Positions 21,719 through 32,997 of a stretch of 64,000 bases of DNA are shown here, piece by piece. Origin of the DNA: Diplodia intermedia (Eukaryota > Ascomycota > Dothideomycetes > Botryosphaeriales > Botryosphaeriaceae); the NCBI GenBank assembly GCA_021495925.1, contig JAKEKT010000007.1:124001-188000 (forward strand), written 5' to 3'. Position 1 is the first letter of the stretch; each line of letters begins with the position of its first letter. The notes below the pieces were generated by a model. The model searched no databases, was not told where the DNA came from, and saw only the letters and a program-made list of their open reading frames with translations. Both the position numbers and the translations under genes were made by a program.

Positions 21719-23853
21719 TCACAACCTCCCCCCAACCCCCCTCTCCCTCTCCCTCCCCCACCCCGCCTCATCATCATCATCCTCGCCCTGATAAAACGCG
21801 CGATCATGCGGGAAATGCCTATGCCCATTCCCCCCATTCACTTCACCACCGCCTCCTCCACCACCCATCACCCCGCCCGGCCGCCCAATCTCCTGAAACG
21901 ACCCGTCGCTGTGGTTGTACCCGCCGTTCGGCACCGCGTACGGCAGCGTCGCCGGCGGGGGTGGTGGTGGCTGTTCGCGCTGCGTGTGGTGGATCGCGGT
22001 GACGGGGGCTGCCGGCGGCGCGTTGAGCGTGTACGGCTGCTGCTGTTGCTGTTGTCGGGGCGATGTGCCGTAGCCACCACCGCCGCCGCCACTGCTGCTG
22101 CTGGCGCCGCCGCTGGAGCGTCTGCGGTGGTGGTTGTGGTGGTTATTGTGGTGGTGGCGTTGTTGGGGCGATTGCTGCTGTTGCGTTTTGAAAGACGCGG
22201 TGTTGGGCGTGCGGGGGGAGGAGGGCACGCCGCCGCCGCTGACGGAAGAGGAGGCGATGGTGTTGGGGCCGATGCTGTTGTTCTTCTTGTGGTCGTGCGA
22301 GTGGCGCGGGGACGAGGGCGCGTAGGCGGTGGTGGCGCCGTCCGGGGTCGTCGTCGTCGTGTCGCGCGAGGCGATGGCCGCGAGTTGTTCTGTGGTGGCA
22401 CCGGGTTCGTCGGCGTCTTTTTTGGTTGGGACGGTTTGTGTGAGCGCATAGGGGGCGGCAGCGGTGGTGGTAAAAAAAAAAAAGAAGAAGTCAAGGGGGC
22501 GGCGGAACAAAGTGAAAATGTGCAGGTGAGGGGAGAGACTTCTTGGAAAAAGGGGGGAGGGGTCATGACATACCTGATGTGACGCCGTAGACCTGCGGAC
22601 GGCGGACGTCTTCGGGCTTCGGGTCGTCGCCCGGGTCGAAGGCTTCTATCTCGTTCTCGTCGAAGTCCTGGCCCGGGTTGGCCGTCTCGTACTCGAGCGA
22701 TTTGATCAGCCGGTATATGACGACGGCGAGCAGCGAGCCTAGCGCCGGCCCCACCCAGTAGATCCAGTGGTAGCCGTCGAAGGTGTGGAGGATGACATCG
22801 GGGCCGAAGGAGCGTGCGGGGTTGAGGCTACCGCCGGTGAAGTAGACGCCTGTGGACGATCGCTCGTGTCAGCTGTTGTTTCCCGGGTTTTTGATTCTCT
22901 CGGGATGTGCTTTGTAGCACTTACCTGACAGTTCGGCGATGAACAAGGCCAAACCGATGCCAATCGGTGCCAGAAATGTGCCCTTATGCTTCTCCGCTGC
23001 GAGCATGAAGACGGTGAAGACCAGCATAAATGTGAGGAACATCTCAATGAAAAGACCGCGCACGATCGACGTGTTTCTCAACTGCGTGCGGACGTTGAGA
23101 GCGTTGGGATAGAGGCATGAGACGATTCCGGCAGCAGCGATGCCGCCGACCATCTGAGTTACGAAGATGAGAAGTCCTCGAAACCAGCCGACGGCGCCGA
23201 TGAGGCACATGCCCAGTGTGACCTGACGAACCGTCAGTTGGGAATACAGGGGACATGTCACAGAAAAGAAGTTTTACCGCGGGATTAAACAGGCCGCCAG
23301 ATATGCGGAAGAAGACCCAGACATTGACGGCGAGAGAGAAGCCGAAAGCCAATGCAATGTACATCAGATCCGAGGTGTTGGGAACACCAGTCAACGAGCT
23401 GCTCGCGGTGCCGGTGTTCGCTATCTGCGTGGCGGAAAAGGCGAAGAAGAGAAACATGAAGGTGCCGACGAACTCTCCGATCATGGCGATGAAGTGGTTC
23501 CTGACTCTGTTGGGCATCCAGCTCAGGGCGCGAAGCCGCCGGCTCTGTTGTGTTGTAGGCGCTTGGTTCTCGACATCGCCAGTGCTGATCTTCTTCTTCC
23601 CGATTCCGGGAATCACGATGTATTTCTCTGAAGGCTGGTTGATGTTCATCTTGAAGCTGGCGGCCGACGAGAAAAGGTCGTCCTCTGCGGGAGATGCCTT
23701 TTTGGGCGGCATGATGGCTTCCAGTGAGGATTCCGGCTGTGGAGGAGTGGTAGGAGGTAGGCCGCATTCGTTCCGCCCTGGCTTTATGTTGCCGAACAAT
23801 GACGGTGGTGGTCGCTTTCGGGATGCGTCGAGTGGAGTTCCAGAGGGAGCCAT
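21719..23853 (-). CDS. Aquaporin (MIP family) with long low-complexity C-terminal tail
   Basis: Exons are 23853-23278, 23222-22925, 22849-22574 and 22389-21719 (introns 55, 75 and 184 bp), giving 606 residues. The channel core shows both NPA boxes: SGGLFNPAVTLGMCLIGA, spanning an intron, and FTGGSLNPARSFGPDVILH. Membrane segments include HFIAMIGEFVGTFMFLFFAF and YWVGPALGSLLAVVIYRL. Such proteins move water or small solutes across the plasma membrane. The N-terminal cytosolic part is about 110 residues. The last exon adds about 220 residues rich in Gln, His, Gly, Ser and Pro (for example QQQQSPQQRHHHNNHH), ending in an acidic GEDDDDEAGWG stretch. The acceptor at 22390 was chosen because it keeps the frame from VYGVTS into EQLAAIASRD. 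Confidence 0.88.
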
Positions 23854-25760
23854 GTGGAGATGGCGTCGCTAGTTGACCAATCCTTCTGCCGATCACCCGC
23901 CACTTCTGACGACCTCATCACCCTCACTGACCCTCAGCTGCAGCTGCTCCCCCGTTGCCTGTCATCCTGTAGATCCAATGGCCCGGCCTCCACCTGTCCA
24001 GATCCTGCATCGGCCGTGCATCATCGGCCGATCGAGCGGTTTCAAGTCTCGAGCGCCGTGTGGCATCGATTGATCAACAGCGAACAAGCATGACGTCGCG
24101 GACGGCATGCGTCCATGCGGGGAGTTGTGATGCAAGTGCGGCGGCTAGGGTCAGCCGCGTCACTGGATGACATCCTTTATCTCAACCACGGTCGTCGCGT
24201 TGCGCCACCTCAACACCACCTGCGATTGGCGAAAATGAGCTAGGGGAGGTGGGCTTGGATGTGCGCTGTATGCATGTGAGAGTGGTTATCCGACGCCATT
24301 GGCTTTGGCAGCCGATGGCCGAGCGGCCTTGTGGTGTATCGTCCGGATAATCGGAACTGACGATGTTGTATTACGCTCAACGCCTTTCCCGCCGCGACGT
24401 GATTTGATCGTTCCACGGCAAACGGTACACTAAGACGGTCGAGATCTTGGTTGCATCGGCTTCTGGAGATCTGATTGTTGCCCGTAATCTTGCGGGGTGC
24501 GTCGAGCGTGGTTCGACTAAGCTCCGGTGACATGTAACGGAAACTAACCCCTTTGGCCGCGCGGTCGCGTTCCCCTACCGTGGCCCATCCATGCTCTGGA
24601 CGAATTGCTCGCTTCCAAAACTACACGTAACGCAACCTTACATCAACCTCCCATCTCGCAAACGGGAAACTCTTCGAAGGATCAGATCGCCCATCAGCAA
24701 GGGCGCACTGCCCTATCACAACCCACAGCACTACTCCTCCGCTTTCCAATTTTATTGTCTATGTTCGCGTCATGTCCCAGCAATCTATAGATACGTGAAT
24801 TAAGGAAATCAGGCGCGTTACACAAAAGCTCATAATCGCCAACAAGCTTATAGAGATAGGAGGGCATTGCAGTAGTTCGAAGGCTAGCACAGAGAACAAC
24901 AGTGCCTCAGAAAAAGGCACGACCGTATCCCTGCAAGCGATGGAATAGGTTAGATCCACCTGCAAGCAGCCGATGAGCCCCTGGTACACAGGAAGAAGGA
25001 AGAAGGGAAATCCACGGTAGGGCTTTACTGCAACCCCCTCCTGTAAAACTGCCGTGGAACCGCCAGGCCGTCGCATTCCAAGGATTCAATTAGCAGCGGT
25101 GCAGTTTAACGCATCCCAACGTCGTGAGTACGCACATGCGTGTGACCTCCCCGCAGCCTTGTACTCCCCTCCTTTTCTGTCTCATTCCGCGACTTCTCGC
25201 TAACACTGGCAAGCTTTTCCGCAGTGCCAGCGAACAGTCTCTGCCGTTGGATGGTAGTACAGCGTGAGGCGGGGATGCAGCCGACCGGTACAATCTCGAT
25301 GTGGAGCATTCGGAGCAAAACTCTCCGACCAACGGCGCCATGCATGTGGGTGGAATCCAATACGCCACATGGGCAAGAAGTAGGAGTAGCGTGAGCGGGG
25401 TTCCGCACTATAGAAGTTGTACCACACGGACTAACTGCTTTACGGTGTGGCCAGGCCCTGCCATTCTTTGCGTTAGCAGTAGTAGTAGGCTGCAGAACCC
25501 CACTGTAGATCAAACACGCCATCCGAACCCTGCATCCACATCACTTCGGTCGCATTCGATCATCGGAAATTCCAGCTCACAAGAGAAAAACAGTGAGGAA
25601 AGGTGTTCAGTTTTACTCAGACTGGCTCTTCCAATAGTAGCCATGGATATGCATTAACAACCACATGATAACAACATTAACTAAATGCTGAATATTAACA
25701 CCATCCGTCATATCCTCAGTCATCCAAGACCCAATCCCCCATCTTTCCTTCTTATTAGTA
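23854..25760. other. Intergenic, no gene seen
   Basis: About 1.9 kb: the aquaporin promoter side followed by DNA without any frame bearing a domain or signal peptide. Its right end is the 3' region of the deacetylase. Confidence 0.5.
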
Positions 25761-28116
25761 TTACAACGCCGGCGCATTCGGATCCTCCATGCACTGATCC
25801 ACGCGCATAAGATCCTTACCCGTAGCCTTAGCAATCTGGATGAACTCGCGCAGGTAGCCGACGGTGCTGTTGTACAGGTAGTGCATGACGACCAAGTTGC
25901 CGCCCTTGTCGACGTCGCGCTTGAACGCGTCGAGCTGCTTCTCGGGGGTGCTGGTCTCGGCCCACAGCCAGTCCTCGACGTCGACGCTCCAGTTGACAAT
26001 GTACGGGCTGGCGTCGCCCGTGGTGACGGCGAGGCGCTGGCGCATGCGCGCGCCCTCGTTGCCGAACGGCGGGCGGAAGTACGACGTGCGCAGCCCCTGC
26101 AGCGTCTCGTCGACGGCCGCGATGTCCTGGTCGTACTCCCAGTCGATGGCCTCGTAGTCGGGCAGGCCCTCCATCTTCGGGTGCGTGTACGTGTGCATGG
26201 CGATCTGGTGGCCCGCCGCCATCATCTCGTTGTAGACGGCCGACAGGTTGGTGCTGGCGTCGCGCAGCGGCGCCCCCACGGTGAAGAAGGTCACCTTGAT
26301 GTCCTCTTCCTTGATGATCTTGAGCACCTCCTGCGCGTACTCCGGGGAGCCGTCGTCGATGGCGAAGGCGAAGCTGTTGGGCCGCTTGCACGCGAAGACC
26401 AGGTTGCCCGACGGCAGCTTGCTAGGGACCTTGAAGCTCGCCGGCACGGAGCTGACGATCTCAATCTTGCTGAGAGTGACCGGGTCGGTCTTGTAGAAGC
26501 CCTTGAGTGCGACGCCGACGACACGCGCTCTTTCGATGTTGAAGTGGTTGAGGGGAATGTAAATGTCGGTGGCGGTGGCGTAGCGGGCGGCCTCGATCGA
26601 GTCCCACGTCTCAGGGTAAGGAGCGATGGTCTCATCGCACTGCGAGTTGTGCTGTTGCAAAGCGACGGTGAATGCGGTGGAACCGCTGTAGGCGATGTGG
26701 AGGTAGCTGTTGTCGTACGAGGTCATGTCGCGGCAAGTTCCAGAGACTTGAGTGTAGAAGGCGTAGTCGGCATCATCAGACACGATGGTCAGCTTGTTAG
26801 AGCCCCAGGTCAAAGTCATGCCGTCGTCAGCACCGTGCCAGTTACCAAGTGCGTTGCTGTTCTGGTTACCGAACTGGTCAATGACAAGCGCAGAGGCAGT
26901 GCTTGAAGGAGCAGGAACGGTGGACGTGGGACCAGCAGGGGCGGATGTGGTAGCGGGGATGTATTCGCTAGCAGTGTTGCCACAGTAGAATGCCATGGGG
27001 CCGAGCGTCACAGCCTTGGTCAGCTGGGAGAAGAGGAGGGTGGAGATCTTGGAAGTGTCCAGTCCACTGAACTTGGAGAAAGGAATGCTGTACAGCTTCT
27101 CAGTGCCATCGAAAGTCCAGCCGAGGTCTTTGCTGGTCACAGTGACCAACTTGGTAGACTCGCCGCCGCAGGTAGAAACGGAATCGAGCTCGACGGACAG
27201 CGTGGTTCCGGCGGCAGCCTTCAGGCGCATGGAGATTCCGCCGTAGACATTCTGAGCGTTGGTGCAGCCCGTCTGGCTGTAGAAGTAGCTGCTGGTGTCC
27301 TTGGGCGTGTACGTGACGCGGTTGGTGCTCGGGTTGACAACGATTGACGACATGGTGCCGTCGTCGGAACTGGGCTCGAGCATGGCATTGTAGTAGAGGA
27401 ACGTCAGACGAGACTGGGAGACCCAGTCATCGATGAGGAGGTTGGTGCACTGGCCGCTAGGAGCAGGTGCACTGCTGGAGACCAGAGTGGTGGATGCGAC
27501 GGTGGAAGTGGCCGAGTTGGCGGGCTTGGAGGTGGTGCCAGAGGCAGTGCTGCAGCCGAACTGAACCTGGCCGATTTCCCAGGTTGTATCGGGGCTGGAG
27601 AAGGCGCTCCAGACAAAAGCGGAGACGGCATTGGCATTGGCGCCGGTGAAGGAGGACAAGGGAATGTTGATGGTCTGGGTGGAACCAGTCAGGGCGTTCA
27701 CGGTGTAGTAGTAGCTCGTGTAGGCCGAAGCAGAGCAAGCAGTCTTGGTCTGGATCTCCAATGAGAAGGATCCGCCGGCGGGACCCTTGACCGGGAAGGT
27801 GATGGAGCTGTAGCCATTGCTGGAGGCGGCCTGGCACTCAAACGTTTCGTAGAAGTAGCCGTCGGCACCAGGCTTGAAGGAGAGCTTGCCATTGGCGGCG
27901 GTGGCCGAGGTCATTGACGAGTCATCTGGCAAAATCAGCGCGGGTCCGGCTTGAGGACTGAGGGAACGTACCGCTGGTCCACGAGTTCAGGCTGTTCTGA
28001 TTGGAGGACCAGTTGGAGAAGTTGTCGATGACCAGAGGACCGGAGCAGGCGGCGTGCACCTGGGTCGCTGCCGAGAGCAGAGTGGCGGCACAGCCGAGGA
28101 ATCCAGAGGCGCGCAT
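25761..28116 (-). CDS. Secreted CE4 polysaccharide (chitin) deacetylase-like protein with repeated N-terminal modules
   Basis: Exon 1 is 28116-27972 and exon 2 is 27925-25761 (intron 46 bp), giving 769 residues. A signal peptide (MRASGFLGCAATLLSAATQV) is followed by three related modules of about 150 residues. They start LVIDNFSNWSSNQN, LLIDDWVSQSRLTF and LVIDQFGNQNSNAL, and look like beta-sandwich binding modules joined by Ser/Thr-rich linkers. The C-terminal NodB domain shows FAIDDGSPEY (motif 1), HQIAMHTYTHP (His-x3-His motif 2), YFRPPFGNEG (motif 3), NWSVDVEDW (motif 4) and VVMHYLYNST (motif 5). The catalytic Asp and metal His residues are therefore present. CE4 enzymes remove acetyl groups from chitin or related glycans in the cell wall. 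The substrate and the role of the repeats are inferred. Confidence 0.9.
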
Positions 28117-29430
28117 GATGGGTAGCGAGCGAAGAAGCGAGGGACGGGTAGCGATCGACGAAGAAGAAGCGAAAGAACGAGGGCCGAAGACCCTCTGAGA
28201 TATGTACCAGCTCCGAAATGCTGAGGTGAGGTGAGGATGCGTGAGGGGGCGCACCGCGTAAAAAGGATCGCAGCGCGTGGCCCCGGACGCATCAGTGTCG
28301 AGCAAAATGCATGGCTAGTGCTTCTATTTCGGAGAGCCCAGAGCTTGGCAGCGGAGCCGGTGCGTCGCATGCTGAGTTTGTGCCTGGCAGAGGCCGAAAG
28401 AGGCAGGCGGCGCGTTTCACGCAGCGTCGACGCCCGCGCTCCCCTGGCGCCATCGCCGCAACGAGCAGCGCCAAGCGGCGAGCCGTCTCCACCCCCGCCC
28501 GCATGGCAGGCAGATCTCTTCTGGTGCGGTGCCTGTCATCACGGGAGGCTCTGGTGGGGTTGGGGCGAGAGGCGGCCGTCAGCTCGTGTGCGCAATCGAC
28601 GCCGTGCAACGGAGCGAAGTAAATGACTGGCCCGGGCTCGTATTGATGCGCAGAGGGTTGATTGTTTTGCGCCAAAGGACCGCGCGCCGCAGGGGTCGTG
28701 CGCTCCTGTTTCGAGCTTTTGGGACGTTTCGCCGGGCTGGGACGCCAGGGCCTCATCTGCCGGGCACAGGCGCAGATACGGATGCCGAGGGTTGTCGCGC
28801 CGTAAAACAAAAGTGAAGGATGGGCGGCGGTGTTTCCATGGCGTGTTGGTGGCCAGAGACTGGCCCGCCCCGCGCGCTGGAGGATCGCCTGGCTAGCCCG
28901 CAACGGCAATCCTGGCGAGCGGCATGGCCACCTCTCCACTCTCCACCTTCGTCAACCCGTCACACCTGTGCTGCGACGTCGGCCCCATTGCTTGGCTCGC
29001 TCCCTCCCGAGCTTGCCATGGTCATCCTCCGCTTGGCATTCGGAAGACGGCATCTCAAAGTCACTTCACACTTACCTATGCACCAATACCTCACCTTCCA
29101 CACGCGCAAAACGGGTGGGTTATGCTTGGATCGAAGTGCTTTTGAGACTTTCAGCTTCTCTTATAGCGGTTTTCATGAGGCCCGACTTTTTTCGGTCTCG
29201 ACACACTCATATGCTGCATGCTGTCTCCTCATTTTTCAGGTCTCGGCAGCGTAAGCTGGGTGCAGAAATTCGAAATAGTCTTGAAATGGGTAGCTTGTGA
29301 AGAGTCGAACAATGCCTGCATACATTTATACAGTTTCAGAACCCACATCTATGCCCGGATGCTTGCTTTACAAGCACATGCATGGAGAGTGATTTTTTTT
29401 TGAAAGCAACAAATATTCGCAAGTGAGAGA
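28117..29430. other. Intergenic, GC-rich then mixed, no gene supported
   Basis: Promoter side of the deacetylase, then a GC-rich stretch (28300-28950) with spurious Arg/Ala/Pro-rich ORFs on both strands. No gene supported. Confidence 0.5.
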
Positions 29431-29436
29431 CGGGAG

Positions 29437-30050
29437 TGCCCACGTGCCTTCTTATTGTCCCGTCACGGGGTGTTAAGATTGCCGGCAGACGGGAGGGGAT
29501 ATCGCTGCCGGCACTGTTACTACCCCTGTAATTGCTGTTTCTGCTGGCAATTAGCAGCGGATCTGTAAGGCACTCCATAAGATAGGTGTAGCCTCCCGCA
29601 CAGAATATCGTGTTTGCTAGTAATAGTTTACTGCACAGGCGGGTTGTTCGTGTCTTGCTCGATTAGGCTTAGCTTGGTTTGCGGGCAGGCGGTGATATAT
29701 ATAATCGATCATCCTTCGCACTCAGCATTTTACCGTCCGTCTACGAATATCGTGGTCTTAAGCCTTCTTGCTTTTCATTGTATAATATGACTAACCCCAG
29801 CCTTAAAATGCGAGGATTCTGCCTAGGGAAGGGTTATATACACTAGTCCTCAACACCATAATCGACGGCTTCTATGGGAAGAACCGCTTAGAAAAGTCGT
29901 TGCAGCAACGGCCACGAGTATCGCCGATTTACATGCGCCCGCCAGATTAGGCAGGGTTCATAATGGCATTGCTGGCAGCGCAAAACAGCTGTCGGCACTG
30001 CCGCGTCATTGCCGGCACTGCCACTCCTGCCCACGTGCCTTCTTATTGTC
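29437..30050. repeat. Interval bounded by a 23-bp direct repeat, possible mobile-element relic
   Basis: The 23-base string starting TGCCCACGTGCC occurs at 29437-29459 and again at 30028-30050. Both copies lie near GCCGGCA motifs. The AT-richer interval between them has a TATATATAATC motif (29695-29705) but no coding frame. It could be a solo LTR or other relic. No LTR ends were defined. Confidence 0.3.
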
Positions 30051-30196
30051 TCCTATTGTCCCGTGGTGTTTGTTTCCCTTTTCGGCTTAGCGGCGACAGC
30101 GCCGTCGCTGGCAGCATATTTCAACCACGAGCACCCATTTCTTTCACACCGTACTCTCTCTCTCCAACCTACGACTACACACCCATCACAGCTGAC

Positions 30197-31500
30197 ATGT
30201 CGACGAGCATGGCGACGGCCAGGGTAAGTTGCACTGCCCGACACCATCACTTTCTCCCCGGCATCATATGAGCACCATCTCACTCGCGATGCCGCAGAAA
30301 CGTCACCTCGACTCAATCAGCGACGGCCCGGCTCTTGCAGAGCCCAGCACCAAGCGTCACCAGACCACCAATCTACGTCGCCCCACGATGCCACAAAAAC
30401 GTGAGCTCGACTCAATCAGCGACGGCCCGGCTCTTTCAGAGCCCAGAGCCAAGCGTCGCCGAATCAACAACCGACGTCGCATCACAGACCTTCCCGACGA
30501 ACTGCTCGTCCTGGTTGCTGAGCACCTCGCTGGTTACGACGACCCCAACACATATGTAGCCAAGGAGAACGGCAAGCTCGTCATTGACCCACCAAAGAAC
30601 TCCCGAGACGTCTCACTTGCTGGACTTCGTCAGCTATCGGAAGTTCTGTTCGTCGAGTTTCAAAAGGCACAGCACAGGAATGGCATCATCACGTTCGAAG
30701 ACCAGCATGCGTATGCTGAGTATTTCAACCCGGAAACCCTGGATCGCGATCCGAGTCTAGCGAGTGCTCGACTGGCCACCGAGCGGATCCGCTTCATTCG
30801 CTGGCGTCTGCCGGAGATGCTCCAGTTTTATGAGGGCCTTCAGGTGCCGCCCAACGTGAAAATGGTACACCTTGGTGGTGGCTGGAAGGGCAAGGACGGA
30901 CGACGGCTGGTTGCACCATCCTTAACCTGTTCAATCTGGGATATGGACGAGTGCTTCGGATTTCAAAGGTACAACTTCGCGATTGCTACCTTGCCTTTTT
31001 TGGGAAACCGAAAGAACGGACTGCGGAGCATCACCCTCGGCCCTGGGCGCTTCGGTCACAACACCGTGCACGACACGCACTACTCGGAAAACCCCCCCGC
31101 CAATGCCGAAGATGCAGAAACATTTGCCGCCAGGGATTTCAAACTGCGAGATCTTGACCGAGATGACATTCTCAGTTGGGTGCCTAATGACTCTATCATT
31201 CCCATGCCTGATGAAGATCTGACTGAGCATATGAACCGCATCCAGGGTGATTGGGATAGGGAGCAGTCGCAAAGGAAATTAGAGCAGGCGGTAAGGCAAG
31301 CAAACGCGGCACTAACGGAATGGGATCGGATAGCGGTCGAATTTGGCACCGAATTTGAGACGACAGATGATGACTTGGACACCGCAAGCGACCATGACAC
31401 AGAAAGCGACCATGACACAGCAAGCGACCATGACACAGCAAGCGACCATGACACAAAGGCTCAGCAATCCCAGGATTGGTTCCAAGACTTTTCATCATAA
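30197..31500 (+). CDS. F-box-like protein of unknown function with internal repeats
   Basis: Proposed exons are 30197-30223 and 30298-31500 (409 residues), using a GTAAGT donor and CGCAG acceptor. Starts at the ATGs at 30268 or 30289 without an intron are equally possible. The N-terminus carries two copies of a 33-residue unit (QKRxLDSISDGPALxEP) from a 99-bp tandem duplication. An F-box-like stretch follows (RRITDLPDELLVLVAEHL). The middle part (TLGPGRFGHNTVHDTHY, WVPNDSIIPMPDEDL) resembles the lineage-specific F-box-like proteins common in ascomycetes. The C-terminus has four SDHDT-type repeats of 18 bp. F-box proteins recruit substrates to SCF ubiquitin ligases, which is inferred here from the short motif only. 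Confidence 0.7.
30289..30486 (+). repeat. 99-bp tandem duplication within the F-box-like gene
   Basis: Two 99-bp units start ATGCCGCAGAAACGT (30289) and ATGCCACAAAAACGT (30388) and keep the reading frame. Each contains the identical stretch coding LDSISDGPAL. Confidence 0.85.
31384..31455 (+). repeat. 18-bp minisatellite, four units, in frame
   Basis: Four units of the form GCAAGCGACCATGACACA encode repeated ASDHDT near the C-terminus of the F-box-like protein. Confidence 0.85.
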
Positions 31501-31822
31501 GCGATATACAAGGGAGTTGGAGCCATTGTCCAGACGCATATGTGGGGTTAGCTGCAGCCTGCGGGTGGGCTTGGTTTTTGCGGCTGTGGAGAGAGGGACA
31601 TTTCACGATTTGGATTTCGGGCGCGATTATGAAGAAAATTCACCTCCGACTCGAACCAAGAAGTATTGTCATGATTATCATTAACGACGTCGCCGATACC
31701 AAAATATTATCTCGTCGCTCACTCAACCTGGCCGTCTCCCAAACAGTGCTCGTGAAATCATGTGGTGCTAGAAAACGACTTATTACTACTAAAAGCCTTG
31801 GGATTGCCGAGGGACTTACAGC
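31501..31822. other. Intergenic between convergent genes, no gene seen
   Basis: 3' side of the F-box-like gene up to the second terminal exon of the next minus-strand gene. No supported ORF. Confidence 0.45.
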
Positions 31823-32322
31823 TTACAAAAGCCCAATCGTCACATCGCCCTTGACTCTTGCATAGATTTCAACCTGCGCCTATCAGCCTAGTCTTCTTCT
31901 TCTTGCTTCATCCCCGCAACTCCCCATGCGCTACATGAGGCCAATGGTGACGTCGCCCTTCACTCTGGCGTAGATTTGTACCTCGACTTCCAGATCCAGC
32001 TCGATTTTGATCTTCAGGCTGCTGTCCTTCTCGCCCTTCTTCGGCGGGCGATCCGCGATTCGGGATTGGTGCACTGGCACCATGCGTCTGCCGCGTACGG
32101 TGGTTGAGCCGGCGGCTTCCATGGCTTCGGCGTCGTCGGCGGCCTCGGTTGCTGCGTTTTTCTTCGCCATCGCGAGCTTCGCGGGCTTGCGACGGGCGTT
32201 CGCGAGCTGCTCCGAGTCGGAAATACTCTCGGTACTGACGTCCTGCACCCTGCGGGGAGAAGCTGGGGTAAGCCGGTGATGTAGTGAGGTGTTGTTGGTG
32301 GAACAACGCACTGTTCTGCCAT
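31823..32322 (-). CDS. Small protein with conserved C-terminal motif and duplicated alternative last exon
   Basis: Exon 1 is only 11 nt (32322-32312, MAE plus two bases) and joins through a 62-bp intron to 32249-31931, giving 109 residues. The sequence runs MAEQVQDVSTESISDSEQL, an Ala/Lys-rich charged middle, then SSLKIKIELDLEVEVQIYAR and VKGDVTIGLM. The C-terminal motif recalls a conserved tail found on many small ascomycete proteins of unknown function. After the stop at 31931, a CAG acceptor at 31874-31876 precedes a second copy of the tail (VEIYARVKGDVTIGLL, 31873-31823). A donor GTACAA exists exactly at the start of the first copy (31981). Splicing 31982 to 31873 would give another 109-residue protein differing only in two tail residues. 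Function unknown. Confidence 0.7.
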
Positions 32323-32997
32323 TGCGACCTTGTTTGTGTTGTCTTTTGTCTGTTCGAATTGAGGGCTGATCGAAGCCGCCGTTGTGCTTGCAGAAAATAT
32401 TGGTGAGTGTGACGTTTCCAACGCGTGCAAGAGACGAGCGCTCTTTTATCAGCAAACGTCTCCCATAGTCTGCAATGACGACGAGGCTTTCCATCGCTGA
32501 AAGCGTCATAAACAAGTTTGTCTCATTGCTGAGTATCAATGCGATAGAAATCGAGTGTCCCTACGCATGTGAACACGACGCAGGGTTGGGAAGGGAGTCA
32601 AGTCAGTAAAAGTGGAGACGGAAAGAGGCAGAGGGAGTCAGAAACAGCTGATTGCAGGGAACACAGCAAGTTTACTTTGAAGAAAGACTGCGCAATGACG
32701 ACCCACGGCTTACTCCGTAAGGGTAAAAGCCTCCCCCGCATGTCGAGCGAATGGCGCGATCCCACTCAGCCTTGTCTAGTCCACGTGTGGGGCGAACGCG
32801 TTGCACCCCTCCGTCCAGATCAAGTTTATCTTGAACTCTTCACACCCCTGACTTGTTTCGACCAATCGCTTGCGAGCCGGACGCTCACGACCCGGGAGAT
32901 CCGCCCGCTCTTTATTTCGTCCTGGTCGAAGCTGCCCCCCGCCTGCCGTTTTCCCCTCGATCTTCCGTAATTTGTTCCCCAAAATACCTCGCGCATC
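32323..32997. other. Divergent promoter region, no gene seen
   Basis: Shared upstream region of the minus-strand small gene and the plus-strand gene at 32998. ORFs present lack motifs. Confidence 0.45.

Noticed and set aside
25881..26906. 341-codon plus-strand ORF opposite the CE4 deacetylase
   Set aside because: Antisense to catalytic-domain codons with clear NodB motifs. No own domain.
28292..28939. 215-codon minus-strand ORF upstream of the deacetylase
   Set aside because: Arg/Pro/Ala-rich and motif-free, in a promoter region.
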